Both the position numbers and the translations under genes were made by a program. The notes beneath the pieces were generated by a model. It made no database searches. It was not told where the DNA came from and worked only from the letters and a program-made list of their open reading frames with translations. From NCBI GenBank assembly GCA_900765235.1, contig CAAFRK010000160.1:1-7454 (forward strand): a DNA stretch of 7,454 bases. The letters are read 5' to 3'. Every line of letters begins with the position of its first letter. Within the stretch, counting starts at the first letter, position 1. This document shows, piece after piece, positions 1 through 6,343 of the stretch. This DNA is from an uncultured Veillonella sp. (GTDB lineage Bacteria > Bacillota_C > Negativicutes > Veillonellales > Veillonellaceae).

Positions 1-503
1 AAATTATCAAATATGGTTTCCTCGATGTACCAGGTTTATTAACCCAACTCGAGCATAAGCCATTAATAAAGCATCGTGATAGCGTTAGTGCCGTTATCGC
101 TCGTTGTGTTCAAGCAAAGGCGGATATCGTAGAGCAAGACGAACGCGAGTCCGGTGTTCGTGCCCTCTTAAATCTAGGTCATACCTTTGGTCATGGCATC
201 GAAAAGGCCAGCCATTTTGAAGTCCACCATGGCTATGCTGTAGCCATCGGTATGGTCCTCATAGCGCAAGGTGCTGTCAAACATGGAGAATTAGATAGAA
301 AGGCATTAGACAAATTAAAGGCCCTCATCGAAGCACACGATTTGCCAACTACTACGACCATAACAAAAGAAGAAATCCTTGCAGCTGCTAAGCACGATAA
401 AAAAAGTGAAGGAGCAACTATAAAAATCGTAGTTCCTACAAGCTATGGCCATAGCGAGCTCAAGGTGGTAACACACGAAGAGCTTGCCACTTATTTAGAC
501 TAA
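1..503 (+). CDS. aroB: 3-dehydroquinate synthase, C-terminal part (5' end cut by window edge)
   Basis: Converts DAHP to 3-dehydroquinate, the second step of the shikimate pathway; a cytoplasmic, NAD- and divalent-metal-dependent enzyme. The open frame has full codons from position 3 and runs 166 residues to TAA at 501-503. It begins with IIKYG, the conserved stretch that directly follows the first metal-binding Glu; bases 1-2 (aa) fit a GAA codon for that Glu lying across the edge. The family signature LNLGHTFGHGIE follows (metal His at residue 60 of the visible part), then HHGYAVAIGM with the second metal His at residue 76. KADIVEQDERESGVRALL just before is also typical. AroB is usually about 355-360 residues, so roughly the N-terminal half, with the NAD fold, is outside the window. 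An internal ATG at 252 is not the start, because conserved sequence continues upstream in frame. aroA follows after 18 bases. Confidence 0.96.
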   Translation, partial: IIKYGFLDVPGLLTQLEHKPLIKHRDSVSAVIARCVQAKADIVEQDERESGVRALLNLGHTFGHGIEKASHFEVHHGYAVAIGMVLIAQGAVKHGELDRKALDKLKALIEAHDLPTTTTITKEEILAAAKHDKKSEGATIKIVVPTSYGHSELKVVTHEELATYLD

Positions 504-521
504 GATATAAAGGAGATTTAT

Positions 522-1790
522 ATGCATTCCGTAACGAACGCCATTCCTACAGGAACGATTGCGTCCATCCCAGCAAAGGCACATGCACACCGCGCATTAA
601 TTTGTGCAGCCCTTGCTAACTCTCCATCTACTATACTACTAAGCCGTACCTCTAAGGATATCGATGCAACAATGGACTCCTTACGAGGCTTAGGAGCTCA
701 CGTAGTATATGAAAATAAAATTGTTACCGTTACTCCTGGCCCCGCTCCTGCAAAGGGCAATGTAGTACCTCACGAATCAGGCACAACATTACGCCTTTTA
801 TTACCTGTAGCAGCATCCATCTGTAATGATGTAGATGTAGATGCCAAAGGTCGTTTACCAGATCGCCCACTCGAACCTATGCTAGGGGAAATGAAAGCGC
901 ACGGCGTAACTTTTTCCCAATACAAACCGCCATTCACTATGACAGGTCGTCTTCAAGGGGGCAATTTCTCCATGGTAGGTGACGTAAGTAGCCAATTCTT
1001 CTCTGGTTTATTATTGGCTGCTCCTCAAATCGGCCTATCTACCATCACGTCAACTACACCACTACAGTCTAGTGATTATGTAACATTAACAACTGAAACT
1101 ATGCGCGATTTTGGTGTAGAAGTAGAGCACACCTTACCAGATACCGATATTAATGAGGCTTTCACAGTCCCATTTGGTGCATCTTTCATCGGTCGCGATA
1201 GTTACCAAATCGAAGGCGACTGGTCTAATGCAGCAATCTGGATGGTGGCGGCTGGTATGACTGGCAAACCAATTACGATTACAGGCATGAATAAAAACTC
1301 TGTACAAGCTGACCGCCGCATCATGCAAGTTATGATTGATGCTGGTTGTGATGTTGTATGGGATGGTATGAATGTAACGGTCACAGGTCGCGCTTCTAAA
1401 CCAATTCATGCAGACCTTGAGCAAATGCCTGATATGTTACCTGTTATGGCAGCCCTTGCTTGCTCTATTTCTGGTGAAAGCGCCTTTGTTAAGGGTGCTC
1501 GCCTACGTTTAAAAGAATCGGATCGTCTTGTAGCCGTTGCTAATCTCGTAAGAGACTTAGACGGTACAGTTCGTGAAGAAGGCGATGACCTATACATCAT
1601 CGGTAGTGGTATACTTAAAGGTGGACAAGGTGATTGCGTAAATGACCATCGCCTTGTTATGGCCGGTACATTGATGGCTCTCATCAGTGAAAATCCTGTT
1701 ACCTTAAAAGATAGCGAAGCTATCACAAAATCCTATCCAGACTTCTTTGAGGACTGGAACTTACTGGGCGGTAATGCACAACCAGTTTAG
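522..1790 (+). CDS. aroA: 3-phosphoshikimate 1-carboxyvinyltransferase (EPSP synthase)
   Basis: Transfers enolpyruvyl from PEP to shikimate 3-phosphate; cytoplasmic, sixth shikimate step, target of glyphosate. At 422 residues it is of normal length. Family residues by E. coli correspondence: K19 and R24 (K22, R27); PEP loop ESGTTLRL at 85-92 with R91 (R100); R115 in LPDRPLEPM (R124); SSQ at 156-158 (S169-Q171); Y186 (Y200); catalytic D304 in MPDMLPV (D313); KESDR at 331-335 (K340, E341, R344); HR at 376-377 (H385, R386); K403 in ITKSYPDFF (K411). Two differences stand out: the N-terminal K-S pair is K19-A20, so the substrate-contacting Ser23 is Ala, and the position matching P101 is L92. AAGGAG at 510-515, six bases before ATG, supports the start. 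It sits 18 bases after aroB, clearly in the same operon. Confidence 0.97.
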   Translation: MHSVTNAIPTGTIASIPAKAHAHRALICAALANSPSTILLSRTSKDIDATMDSLRGLGAHVVYENKIVTVTPGPAPAKGNVVPHESGTTLRLLLPVAASICNDVDVDAKGRLPDRPLEPMLGEMKAHGVTFSQYKPPFTMTGRLQGGNFSMVGDVSSQFFSGLLLAAPQIGLSTITSTTPLQSSDYVTLTTETMRDFGVEVEHTLPDTDINEAFTVPFGASFIGRDSYQIEGDWSNAAIWMVAAGMTGKPITITGMNKNSVQADRRIMQVMIDAGCDVVWDGMNVTVTGRASKPIHADLEQMPDMLPVMAALACSISGESAFVKGARLRLKESDRLVAVANLVRDLDGTVREEGDDLYIIGSGILKGGQGDCVNDHRLVMAGTLMALISENPVTLKDSEAITKSYPDFFEDWNLLGGNAQPV

Positions 1791-1830
1791 ATTTCTAGTC
1801 GTATCTGATGTAATCTAATAGATAATAGAA

Positions 1831-1850
1831 ATAGTACGTACTATATAGTA
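1831..1850. repeat. Overlapping short palindromes just upstream of the aroC ribosome binding site
   Basis: The aroA-aroC gap (1791-1862) holds ATAGTACGTACTAT at 1831-1844, a perfect 14-base palindrome, overlapping TACTATATAGTA at 1839-1850, a perfect 12-base palindrome. The central TACTAT could pair with either flanking ATAGTA copy, and the second copy abuts the GGAG of the aroC ribosome binding site (1851-1854). This could be a weak alternative RNA fold or a protein site, but the stems are short and AT-rich, so chance is possible. I found no convincing promoter in this gap. Confidence 0.3.
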
Positions 1851-1862
1851 GGAGTTAATATA

Positions 1863-2957
1863 ATGGCATCTAATTTCGGTAAAACCATACAGGTATCTAC
1901 CTTTGGCGCCTCTCATGGATACGCTATCGGCGGTATTGTTGAAGGTCTACCTTGTGGACATACCATCGATATCGATGAATTAAAAGCCTTTTTAAAGCGC
2001 CGTGCGCCAGGGCAAAATCAATTAACAACGCAACGTAAGGAAGCCGATGTACCGGAGTTCTTAGCAGGTATCGTAGACGGTATGCTCAGTGGTTCTCCAT
2101 TGGCATTTATGATCCGCAACACATCGCAGCATTCTAGCGATTACAATAACTTGCGCGATATCCCTCGCCCATCTCATGCGGACTTCACAGCGCGCATGCG
2201 CTACGGCGACAAGGTAGATATGCGCGGAGGCGGTCACTTCTCAGCTCGCCTTACCGCACCACTTTGCGTAGCTGGTGGCATCGCCCTTCAACTATTACAC
2301 GAAAAAGGTATCGAAATCCACGGCCATTTAAAACAAGTGGGAACAATCCAAGATGCTCCTATCGATATGGTTCATCCAGATATGAAAGCATTAGCTAATA
2401 TCACCACAGAACCAATCGCTATGATTGATTCAGAAAAACGTAGCGAAGTAGAAAACTTGGTCATGCAGCTCAAAAAAGACGGCGACTCTACCGGTGGTAT
2501 CGTTGAAGTCGTTGCTACTGGCCTACCAATCGGCCTTGGCAATCCAAACTTTGACGGCATTGAAAACCGTTTAGCTCGCGTTATCTTTGGTGTACCTGCT
2601 ATTAAGGGCGTATCCTTCGGCGGTGGTTTTGACATGTGTGCTAAACTTGGTTCCGAAGTGAATGATGCTTTCACCATGGATGGTGACAAGATTACAACAA
2701 CTACCAATAATAGCGGTGGTATCCAAGGCGGTATTACCAATGGTTTGCCTCTCGTTATGCAAGTAGGCATCAAACCAACACCATCCATTTATAAAGAACA
2801 ACATTCTGTATCACTTTCACAAAAAGAGGACACATTGCTCACCATTCAAGGTCGTCACGACCCATGTGTGGCGCTTCGTGCAGTACCGGTTATCGAAGCC
2901 GTAACAGCCCTCGTTATTCTTGATTTCTTAGGAGATATTGACCATGAACTTAGATGA
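1863..2957 (+). CDS. aroC: Chorismate synthase
   Basis: Makes chorismate from EPSP by 1,4-trans elimination of phosphate; needs reduced FMN; cytoplasmic, last common step of the pathway. The 364-residue length fits the family. Signatures in order: FGASHG at 14-19 with H18, KRRAPGQ at 45-51, LTTQRKEAD at 54-62, PRPSHAD at 101-107 with H105 (H18 and H105 correspond to the two catalytic histidines at 17 and 106 in the Neurospora enzyme), RGGGHFSARLTAP at 121-133, DSTGG at 209-213, NSGGIQGGITNG at 283-294, and GRHDPC at 330-335. The GGGHFS form is the clostridial style. The usual first signature is GESHG; here Glu is replaced by Ala. GGAG at 1851-1854, eight bases before ATG, supports the start. 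The last 14 bases overlap pheA, so the two are probably translationally coupled. Confidence 0.97.
   Translation: MASNFGKTIQVSTFGASHGYAIGGIVEGLPCGHTIDIDELKAFLKRRAPGQNQLTTQRKEADVPEFLAGIVDGMLSGSPLAFMIRNTSQHSSDYNNLRDIPRPSHADFTARMRYGDKVDMRGGGHFSARLTAPLCVAGGIALQLLHEKGIEIHGHLKQVGTIQDAPIDMVHPDMKALANITTEPIAMIDSEKRSEVENLVMQLKKDGDSTGGIVEVVATGLPIGLGNPNFDGIENRLARVIFGVPAIKGVSFGGGFDMCAKLGSEVNDAFTMDGDKITTTTNNSGGIQGGITNGLPLVMQVGIKPTPSIYKEQHSVSLSQKEDTLLTIQGRHDPCVALRAVPVIEAVTALVILDFLGDIDHELR
2930..2934 (+). promoter_or_regulatory. Ribosome binding site of pheA, inside the aroC 3' end
   Basis: AGGAG lies within the last codons of aroC, nine bases before ATG at 2944. It is only three bases from an in-frame TTG at 2938, so it selects ATG 2944 as the pheA start. 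Confidence 0.75.
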
Positions 2958-4083
2958 AGTACGCGTTAAAATTAACGACATAAACGATCATATGCTCGAA
3001 TTATTCAAAGAGCGCATGGAACTCTCCAAAGACGTTGCAGCGGCAAAGAAAGAAATGAATAAGGCCATTTACGATGCCAAACGGGAACGGGACATCCTCG
3101 ACAAGGTAACGAGAGATGCAGGCCCTGACCTCGATTTATATGCGCGCCGTTTCTTTGAAGCATTATTCAGCTTGAGCCGTACCTATCAGTCTGAACAACT
3201 ATTCCAAGACAACGAATTTACTGTAAAAATGAAAAAAGCCATTGAGCAGTCCCCTACATTACCTCCACAACGTGGCAGCGTAGCTTGTGCTGGCGTCTTC
3301 GGTAGCAATGCGCAAGTGGCGTGCGATAAATTATTACCACTCAGCCAAATTCACTATGTAACAGGCTTCCGCGCCGTATTCGACGCTGTTGAGTCTGGTG
3401 AATGTCAATTCGGTGTATTACCTATCGAAAATAGCTCCAATGGCTCTGTAAAAGAAGTATACGACCTTCTTGAAGATCGTAAATGCTATATCGTACGTGG
3501 TACACGCCTATGGATTTCTCACGATCTACTCGTTAAAAAGGGCACAAAACTAGAGGATATTCATACTATCATCTCTCACCCACAAGCATTGGGCCAATGT
3601 AGCCACTTCCTAGAAAAATTAGAAGGTGTCGAATTACGCTCCTTTGATAATACAGCGCGTGCTGCACAGCTAGTAGCAGCCAGTGATGACCCAGGTGTAG
3701 CTGCTATCGCAGCACCTCAATGTGCAGACTTGTACAACTTGTCCCCATTGATGCGCAACATCCAAAATAGCGATAACAACTATACACGCTTTATCTGCAT
3801 CAGCAAGGACTTCCATGTGTATCCAGGGGCTAATAAAATCTCTGTAGTAACCACAGCAAGCCATGCTCCAGGTGGTCTTGGTACATTACTGACCAAGTTT
3901 GCTAACATCGGTGTCAACCTTACAAAACTTGAGTCTCGCCCTATCGTAGGCCATAACTTTGAGTTCTTGTTCTACCTCGACTTAGAAGCATCCTTAGCGG
4001 ATCCAAAGGTATTGTCTGTACTAGCAGAGCTTCATACATCTCAAGATAAGTTCCGCTTGCTCGGTAATTATCCAGAAAACTAA
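2944..4083 (+). CDS. pheA: Bifunctional chorismate mutase / prephenate dehydratase (P-protein) with ACT domain
   Basis: Converts chorismate to prephenate and then to phenylpyruvate, committing flux to phenylalanine; cytoplasmic. From ATG 2944 it is 379 residues. Residues 1-85 are an AroQ-type chorismate mutase; all eight residues matching the E. coli active site are present: R7, R24, K35, D44, R47, E48, S78, Q82. Prephenate dehydratase runs from about 110 to 295, with PIENSSNGS at 160-168 and the catalytic TRF motif at 281-283. An ACT regulatory domain follows, with ESRP at 330-333. Two usual motifs are altered: the first dehydratase glycine motif reads AGVFGSNAQVA (116-126), and the Phe-binding GAL(Y/V) motif is GGLG (310-313). 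Phe feedback inhibition is expected from the ACT domain, but its strength cannot be read from sequence. The start overlaps aroC by 14 bases. An earlier TTG (2938) would add two residues but is badly spaced. Confidence 0.95.
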   Translation: MNLDEVRVKINDINDHMLELFKERMELSKDVAAAKKEMNKAIYDAKRERDILDKVTRDAGPDLDLYARRFFEALFSLSRTYQSEQLFQDNEFTVKMKKAIEQSPTLPPQRGSVACAGVFGSNAQVACDKLLPLSQIHYVTGFRAVFDAVESGECQFGVLPIENSSNGSVKEVYDLLEDRKCYIVRGTRLWISHDLLVKKGTKLEDIHTIISHPQALGQCSHFLEKLEGVELRSFDNTARAAQLVAASDDPGVAAIAAPQCADLYNLSPLMRNIQNSDNNYTRFICISKDFHVYPGANKISVVTTASHAPGGLGTLLTKFANIGVNLTKLESRPIVGHNFEFLFYLDLEASLADPKVLSVLAELHTSQDKFRLLGNYPEN

Positions 4084-4147
4084 TATATTTATCCGTACTA
4101 GTGCCGATAAGGTCATATATAGTACAATGAATATAGTTATAAAATTC

Positions 4148-4181
4148 GAATGGCTAATAGGTACCAGCCTATTAGCCATTC
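4148..4181. repeat. Perfect 14-bp inverted repeat (stem-loop) between pheA and aroE-aroK
   Basis: GAATGGCTAATAGG (4148-4161) and its exact reverse complement CCTATTAGCCATTC (4168-4181) flank a six-base loop, TACCAG. It lies 64 bases after the pheA stop and ends 15 bases before the aroE-aroK ribosome binding site. No T-run follows on the plus strand (TATGTATATTGACC), so it is not a standard intrinsic terminator for the operon. On the minus strand the hairpin is followed by GAATTTTATAAC, a weak T-tract. It may act as an mRNA processing or stability element, an attenuator, or a protein-binding site. The structure is certain; its role is not. Confidence 0.8.
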
Positions 4182-4196
4182 TATGTATATTGACCT

Positions 4197-4202
4197 AGGA
4201 GG
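4197..4202 (+). promoter_or_regulatory. Strong ribosome binding site that fixes the aroE-aroK start
   Basis: AGGAGG, a full consensus Shine-Dalgarno, sits four bases before ATG 4207. The frame is open back to an ATG at 4150, but that codon lies inside the hairpin arm and has no ribosome binding site. Homology to shikimate dehydrogenase also begins right after 4207. Confidence 0.8.
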
Positions 4203-4206
4203 TCCT

Positions 4207-5442
4207 ATGAAATTTGGTTTACTTGGCCGTACGTTGGGCCATAGCTTCTCCCCTCGCATTCACAGTGCGTTAGGGAATACAAATTATGAATTATTTGAAC
4301 GCGAACCAAGCCAACTACAAGAGTTCTTCGCTTATCCAGAACTACAAGGCATTAACATTACCATTCCTTACAAGGTAAATGCCCTTGAAGCTTGTGATGT
4401 TGTGGATCCTCGTGCAGAACGCATCGGTTGTGTAAATACAATGGTTCGCAAGGATGGTAAATGGCACGGCTATAATACAGACTATGATGGTTTCGTGTTT
4501 ACCCTACAACATGCAGGCATCGATATATCTGGCAAGGAATGTATCATTCTTGGCGATGGCGCTTCCTCTGCTACCGTTCACGTAGCTCTCGAAGATTTAG
4601 GCGCTAAAAACATCGTTCATTTATCTCGCAAAACAGCTCCATTCTATGGTGATGCGCCAAACTATTATGAAACAGCGCAGATTATTATTAACTGCACCCC
4701 TATCGGCATGTATCCTCATAATCCAGCCAATCTCATCGATATTACGCAGTTTTCTAAATTGGAAGGCGTTGTAGACCTCATCTACAATCCACGCCGTACG
4801 ATTTTACTGTTACAAGCAGAAATGATGGAAATTCCTCATTGTGATGGCTTGCCATTCCTTGTAGCTCAAGGCGTTGAGGCGGCTAACCATTTCCAAGGCC
4901 AAAGCTTTGGCACGAAAGAAATCGAGCAAATCTTGCGCGATATGCGACGTGAAAAGGAGAATATCATCCTCATCGGCATGCCTGGTGTAGGTAAAACAAC
5001 AGTAGGCAAAGCCCTTGGCGAAGAAATGGGCCGTACTTGCATTGATGTGGATCAAGAACTAGAAAAAGAAATCGGCGACATTTCCACCTATATTACGGAA
5101 CAAGGGGAACCAGCGTTCCGTGAAAAAGAAGCAGAAATGATTGCAAAACTCGGCACTCAAACTGGCCTTGTTATATCCACTGGTGGTGGCTGTGTAACAG
5201 TACCTAAAAACTTCGCACACCTACGCCAAAACGGTCGTATCTATCAACTAACACAACCGGTAGAAAACCTATCTACCACTGGTCGCGTACTCTCTAGTGG
5301 CGGTATCGAGCGCTTACGCGAGCTCGAAGAAATTCGTACACCAATGTATGAAAGCTTCGCTCAATGCATAATAGAACATAACCGCAATGCACCAGAAACA
5401 GTAGCAGCTATCCTAGAAGACTTCGAAGCAAACTTATTGTAA
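4207..5442 (+). CDS. aroE: Bifunctional shikimate dehydrogenase - shikimate kinase (AroE-AroK fusion)
   Basis: One 411-residue chain carries two consecutive pathway steps: NADPH reduction of 3-dehydroshikimate to shikimate, then ATP phosphorylation of shikimate. Residues 1 to about 248 are AroE: GHSFSP at 11-16 (substrate serines), NITIPYK at 50-56 with catalytic K56, N77, NTDYDGF at 90-96 with catalytic D92, a nucleotide loop GDGASSATV at 116-124, NCTPIGM at 163-169, and Q222. Residues about 252-411 are AroK: Walker A GMPGVGKT at 258-265, DVD at 281-283, FR with R306, GGG at 327-329, lid region with R361, and R378 before PMYE. Oddities: the NADP loop is GDGASS rather than GAGGA(A/S), the lid has GRVL instead of RPLL, and the AroE half is short against the usual 270 or so residues. 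There is no long linker. It is the last gene of the aro run, 123 bases after pheA, with a terminator downstream. Confidence 0.95.
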   Translation: MKFGLLGRTLGHSFSPRIHSALGNTNYELFEREPSQLQEFFAYPELQGINITIPYKVNALEACDVVDPRAERIGCVNTMVRKDGKWHGYNTDYDGFVFTLQHAGIDISGKECIILGDGASSATVHVALEDLGAKNIVHLSRKTAPFYGDAPNYYETAQIIINCTPIGMYPHNPANLIDITQFSKLEGVVDLIYNPRRTILLLQAEMMEIPHCDGLPFLVAQGVEAANHFQGQSFGTKEIEQILRDMRREKENIILIGMPGVGKTTVGKALGEEMGRTCIDVDQELEKEIGDISTYITEQGEPAFREKEAEMIAKLGTQTGLVISTGGGCVTVPKNFAHLRQNGRIYQLTQPVENLSTTGRVLSSGGIERLRELEEIRTPMYESFAQCIIEHNRNAPETVAAILEDFEANLL

Positions 5443-5504
5443 GAGCTTGTATAGCGTATTTTTAGAATGCTTTACATCGGTCTTTCTAGATAAAACTAAA
5501 ACTC

Positions 5505-5525
5505 ATATCATGACATCAATGATAT
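5505..5525. repeat. Small inverted repeat downstream of aroE-aroK
   Basis: ATATCAT (5505-5511) and ATGATAT (5519-5525) form a seven-base stem around a seven-base loop, just upstream of the operon terminator. There is no T-run after it. It is short and AT-rich and may be chance. Confidence 0.25.
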
Positions 5526-5531
5526 AAACTG

Positions 5532-5570
5532 AAAAGCAGTAGTTATCCCTAAGATAACTACTGCTTTTTT
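5532..5570 (+). terminator. Intrinsic terminator of the aro operon
   Basis: The stem GCAGTAGTTATC (5536-5547) pairs exactly with GATAACTACTGC (5553-5564) around the loop CCTAA. AAAA before and TTTT after extend it to 16 bp, and the 3' side ends in six Ts (5565-5570). It lies 89 bases after the aroE-aroK stop and separates the aro genes from the toxin-antitoxin cassette. The A-run upstream means it could also act in the minus direction. Confidence 0.9.
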
Positions 5571-5602
5571 CTATGTTCTATGTATTATATGTATTTGTAG
5601 AA

Positions 5603-5632
5603 AATTACATTTGCAATTACAATGTAATTACA
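5603..5632. promoter_or_regulatory. Candidate operator: phased ATTACA repeats and inverted repeat upstream of the antitoxin
   Basis: ATTACA occurs at 5604-5609, 5616-5621 and 5627-5632, at 12- and 11-base steps (about one helical turn). AATTACATT (5603-5611) is also the exact reverse complement of AATGTAATT (5621-5629). The block ends nine bases before the candidate -35 box of the toxin-antitoxin promoter, a usual place for ribbon-helix-helix antitoxins to bind for autorepression. Assignment to this antitoxin is inference; the AT-rich background raises the odds of chance. Confidence 0.5.
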
Positions 5633-5640
5633 AAATAGGG

Positions 5641-5669
5641 TTGATTACTTAAATACCTTTGAATATACA
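5641..5669 (+). promoter_or_regulatory. Candidate sigma-A type promoter of the toxin-antitoxin cassette
   Basis: TTGATT (5641-5646) and TATACA (5664-5669) are separated by 17 bases, each matching four of six consensus positions. An alternative -10, TACAAT (5666-5671), matches five of six but with a 19-base spacer. It would give a leader of about 50 bases before the antitoxin ATG. Its place after the aro terminator and before the antitoxin supports it. Confidence 0.5.
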
Positions 5670-5725
5670 ATTAACAATATAAGCAAAACATTTCAGTCAC
5701 AATCAAAAAATACTAGGAGAATACC

Positions 5726-6343
5726 ATGAAAACCGTAAACCTACAAGTCCGCATCAACGAAGATCTAAAGCAAGAAGTATCTAGCATATTAAAGGCACAG
5801 GGCCTATCCTATACATCTATGCTAGATGCACTATTTCGTCAAATCATCAAAGAACGCCGTATCCCATTTGCCATTGCTTTACCAACAACAACTCCAGAAG
5901 ATACGCCTACACCAAGCACACTCAATAAAAATGGCACATATGAACAACCAAAAACTACATTAAAGGCCTCAGATACTATAAATACATACGCAGAATCAAC
6001 AGCAAATGAAATAGAAATATCCTTTGACAAAATTGATAAAACAGGCATTCTCAATATCCGGATAAACCCTAAAGTTAAGACACTAACAACAGCTATCTTA
6101 AAAGAAATGGGATTAACTATATCACAAACTATTACACTTGTATCTAAACAAATACAATTTTCAAAAGCAATTCCTAAGTCAGTAAACAAGCCTTTTGCTT
6201 GTGACTCTATGAATGCAGACTTTCTTACTGACGAAGAAATCGACCAACTACTGGACTTGTCATATATAGATATAGAACAAGGTAATCTAACGCCTTTAGA
6301 AGATGTTATTTCTGAATTAAAGAAAGAGGGTCTTCTCTTATGA
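5726..6343 (+). CDS. RelB/DinJ-like antitoxin with two ribbon-helix-helix domains
   Basis: Likely antitoxin of a type II toxin-antitoxin pair: it would bind the toxin encoded next and repress its own promoter. Residues 4-47 are DinJ/RelB-like (VRINEDLKQE, AQGLSYTSMLDAL, then the family's RRIPF). Residues 107-150 repeat the same layout (IRINPKVK, EMGLTISQTITLV, then KAIP). The two copies align without gaps at an offset of 103 residues with 13 of 44 identities (R9/R112, I10/I113, N11/N114, K15/K118, ILK 21-23/124-126, GL 26-27/129-130, QI 39-40/142-143, IP 46-47/149-150). A Thr/Pro-rich linker spans about 53-105, and an acidic tail (164-205, FLTDEEIDQLLDL onward) is the probable toxin-wrapping part. 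At 205 residues it is about twice a usual RelB/DinJ. AGGAG at 5715-5719 supports the start. The toxin gene overlaps its stop by 4 bases. GC of 5941-6060 is 32%, below the aro genes. Confidence 0.85.
   Translation: MKTVNLQVRINEDLKQEVSSILKAQGLSYTSMLDALFRQIIKERRIPFAIALPTTTPEDTPTPSTLNKNGTYEQPKTTLKASDTINTYAESTANEIEISFDKIDKTGILNIRINPKVKTLTTAILKEMGLTISQTITLVSKQIQFSKAIPKSVNKPFACDSMNADFLTDEEIDQLLDLSYIDIEQGNLTPLEDVISELKKEGLLL

Noticed and set aside
252..503. A separate small 83-residue protein
   Set aside because: It is the C-terminal part of AroB; the frame is open to the left edge with conserved AroB motifs upstream of this ATG.
2372..2788. 138-residue minus-strand reading frame inside aroC
   Set aside because: It is antisense to strongly conserved AroC sequence, with no recognisable motif and no own regulatory signals.
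2938..2943. TTG start for pheA two codons earlier
   Set aside because: Only three bases separate it from the AGGAG; ATG 2944 has a normal nine-base spacing.
4150..4206. Upstream in-frame ATG extending aroE-aroK by 19 residues
   Set aside because: No ribosome binding site, the ATG lies in the hairpin arm, and AroE homology starts at ATG 4207 directly after AGGAGG.
4084..4206. Separate promoter for aroE-aroK (TACAAT at 4123-4128)
   Set aside because: There is no acceptable -35 box at the right distance; the AT-rich gap easily gives such hexamers by chance.
4148..4206. Intrinsic terminator after pheA
   Set aside because: The hairpin is perfect but is not followed by a T-run on the plus strand, and a strong ribosome binding site for the next aro gene follows.
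5569..5582. Tandem TTCTATG repeat after the aro terminator as a target-site duplication
   Set aside because: The copies are adjacent rather than flanking the cassette, and no second copy is seen at its right end.
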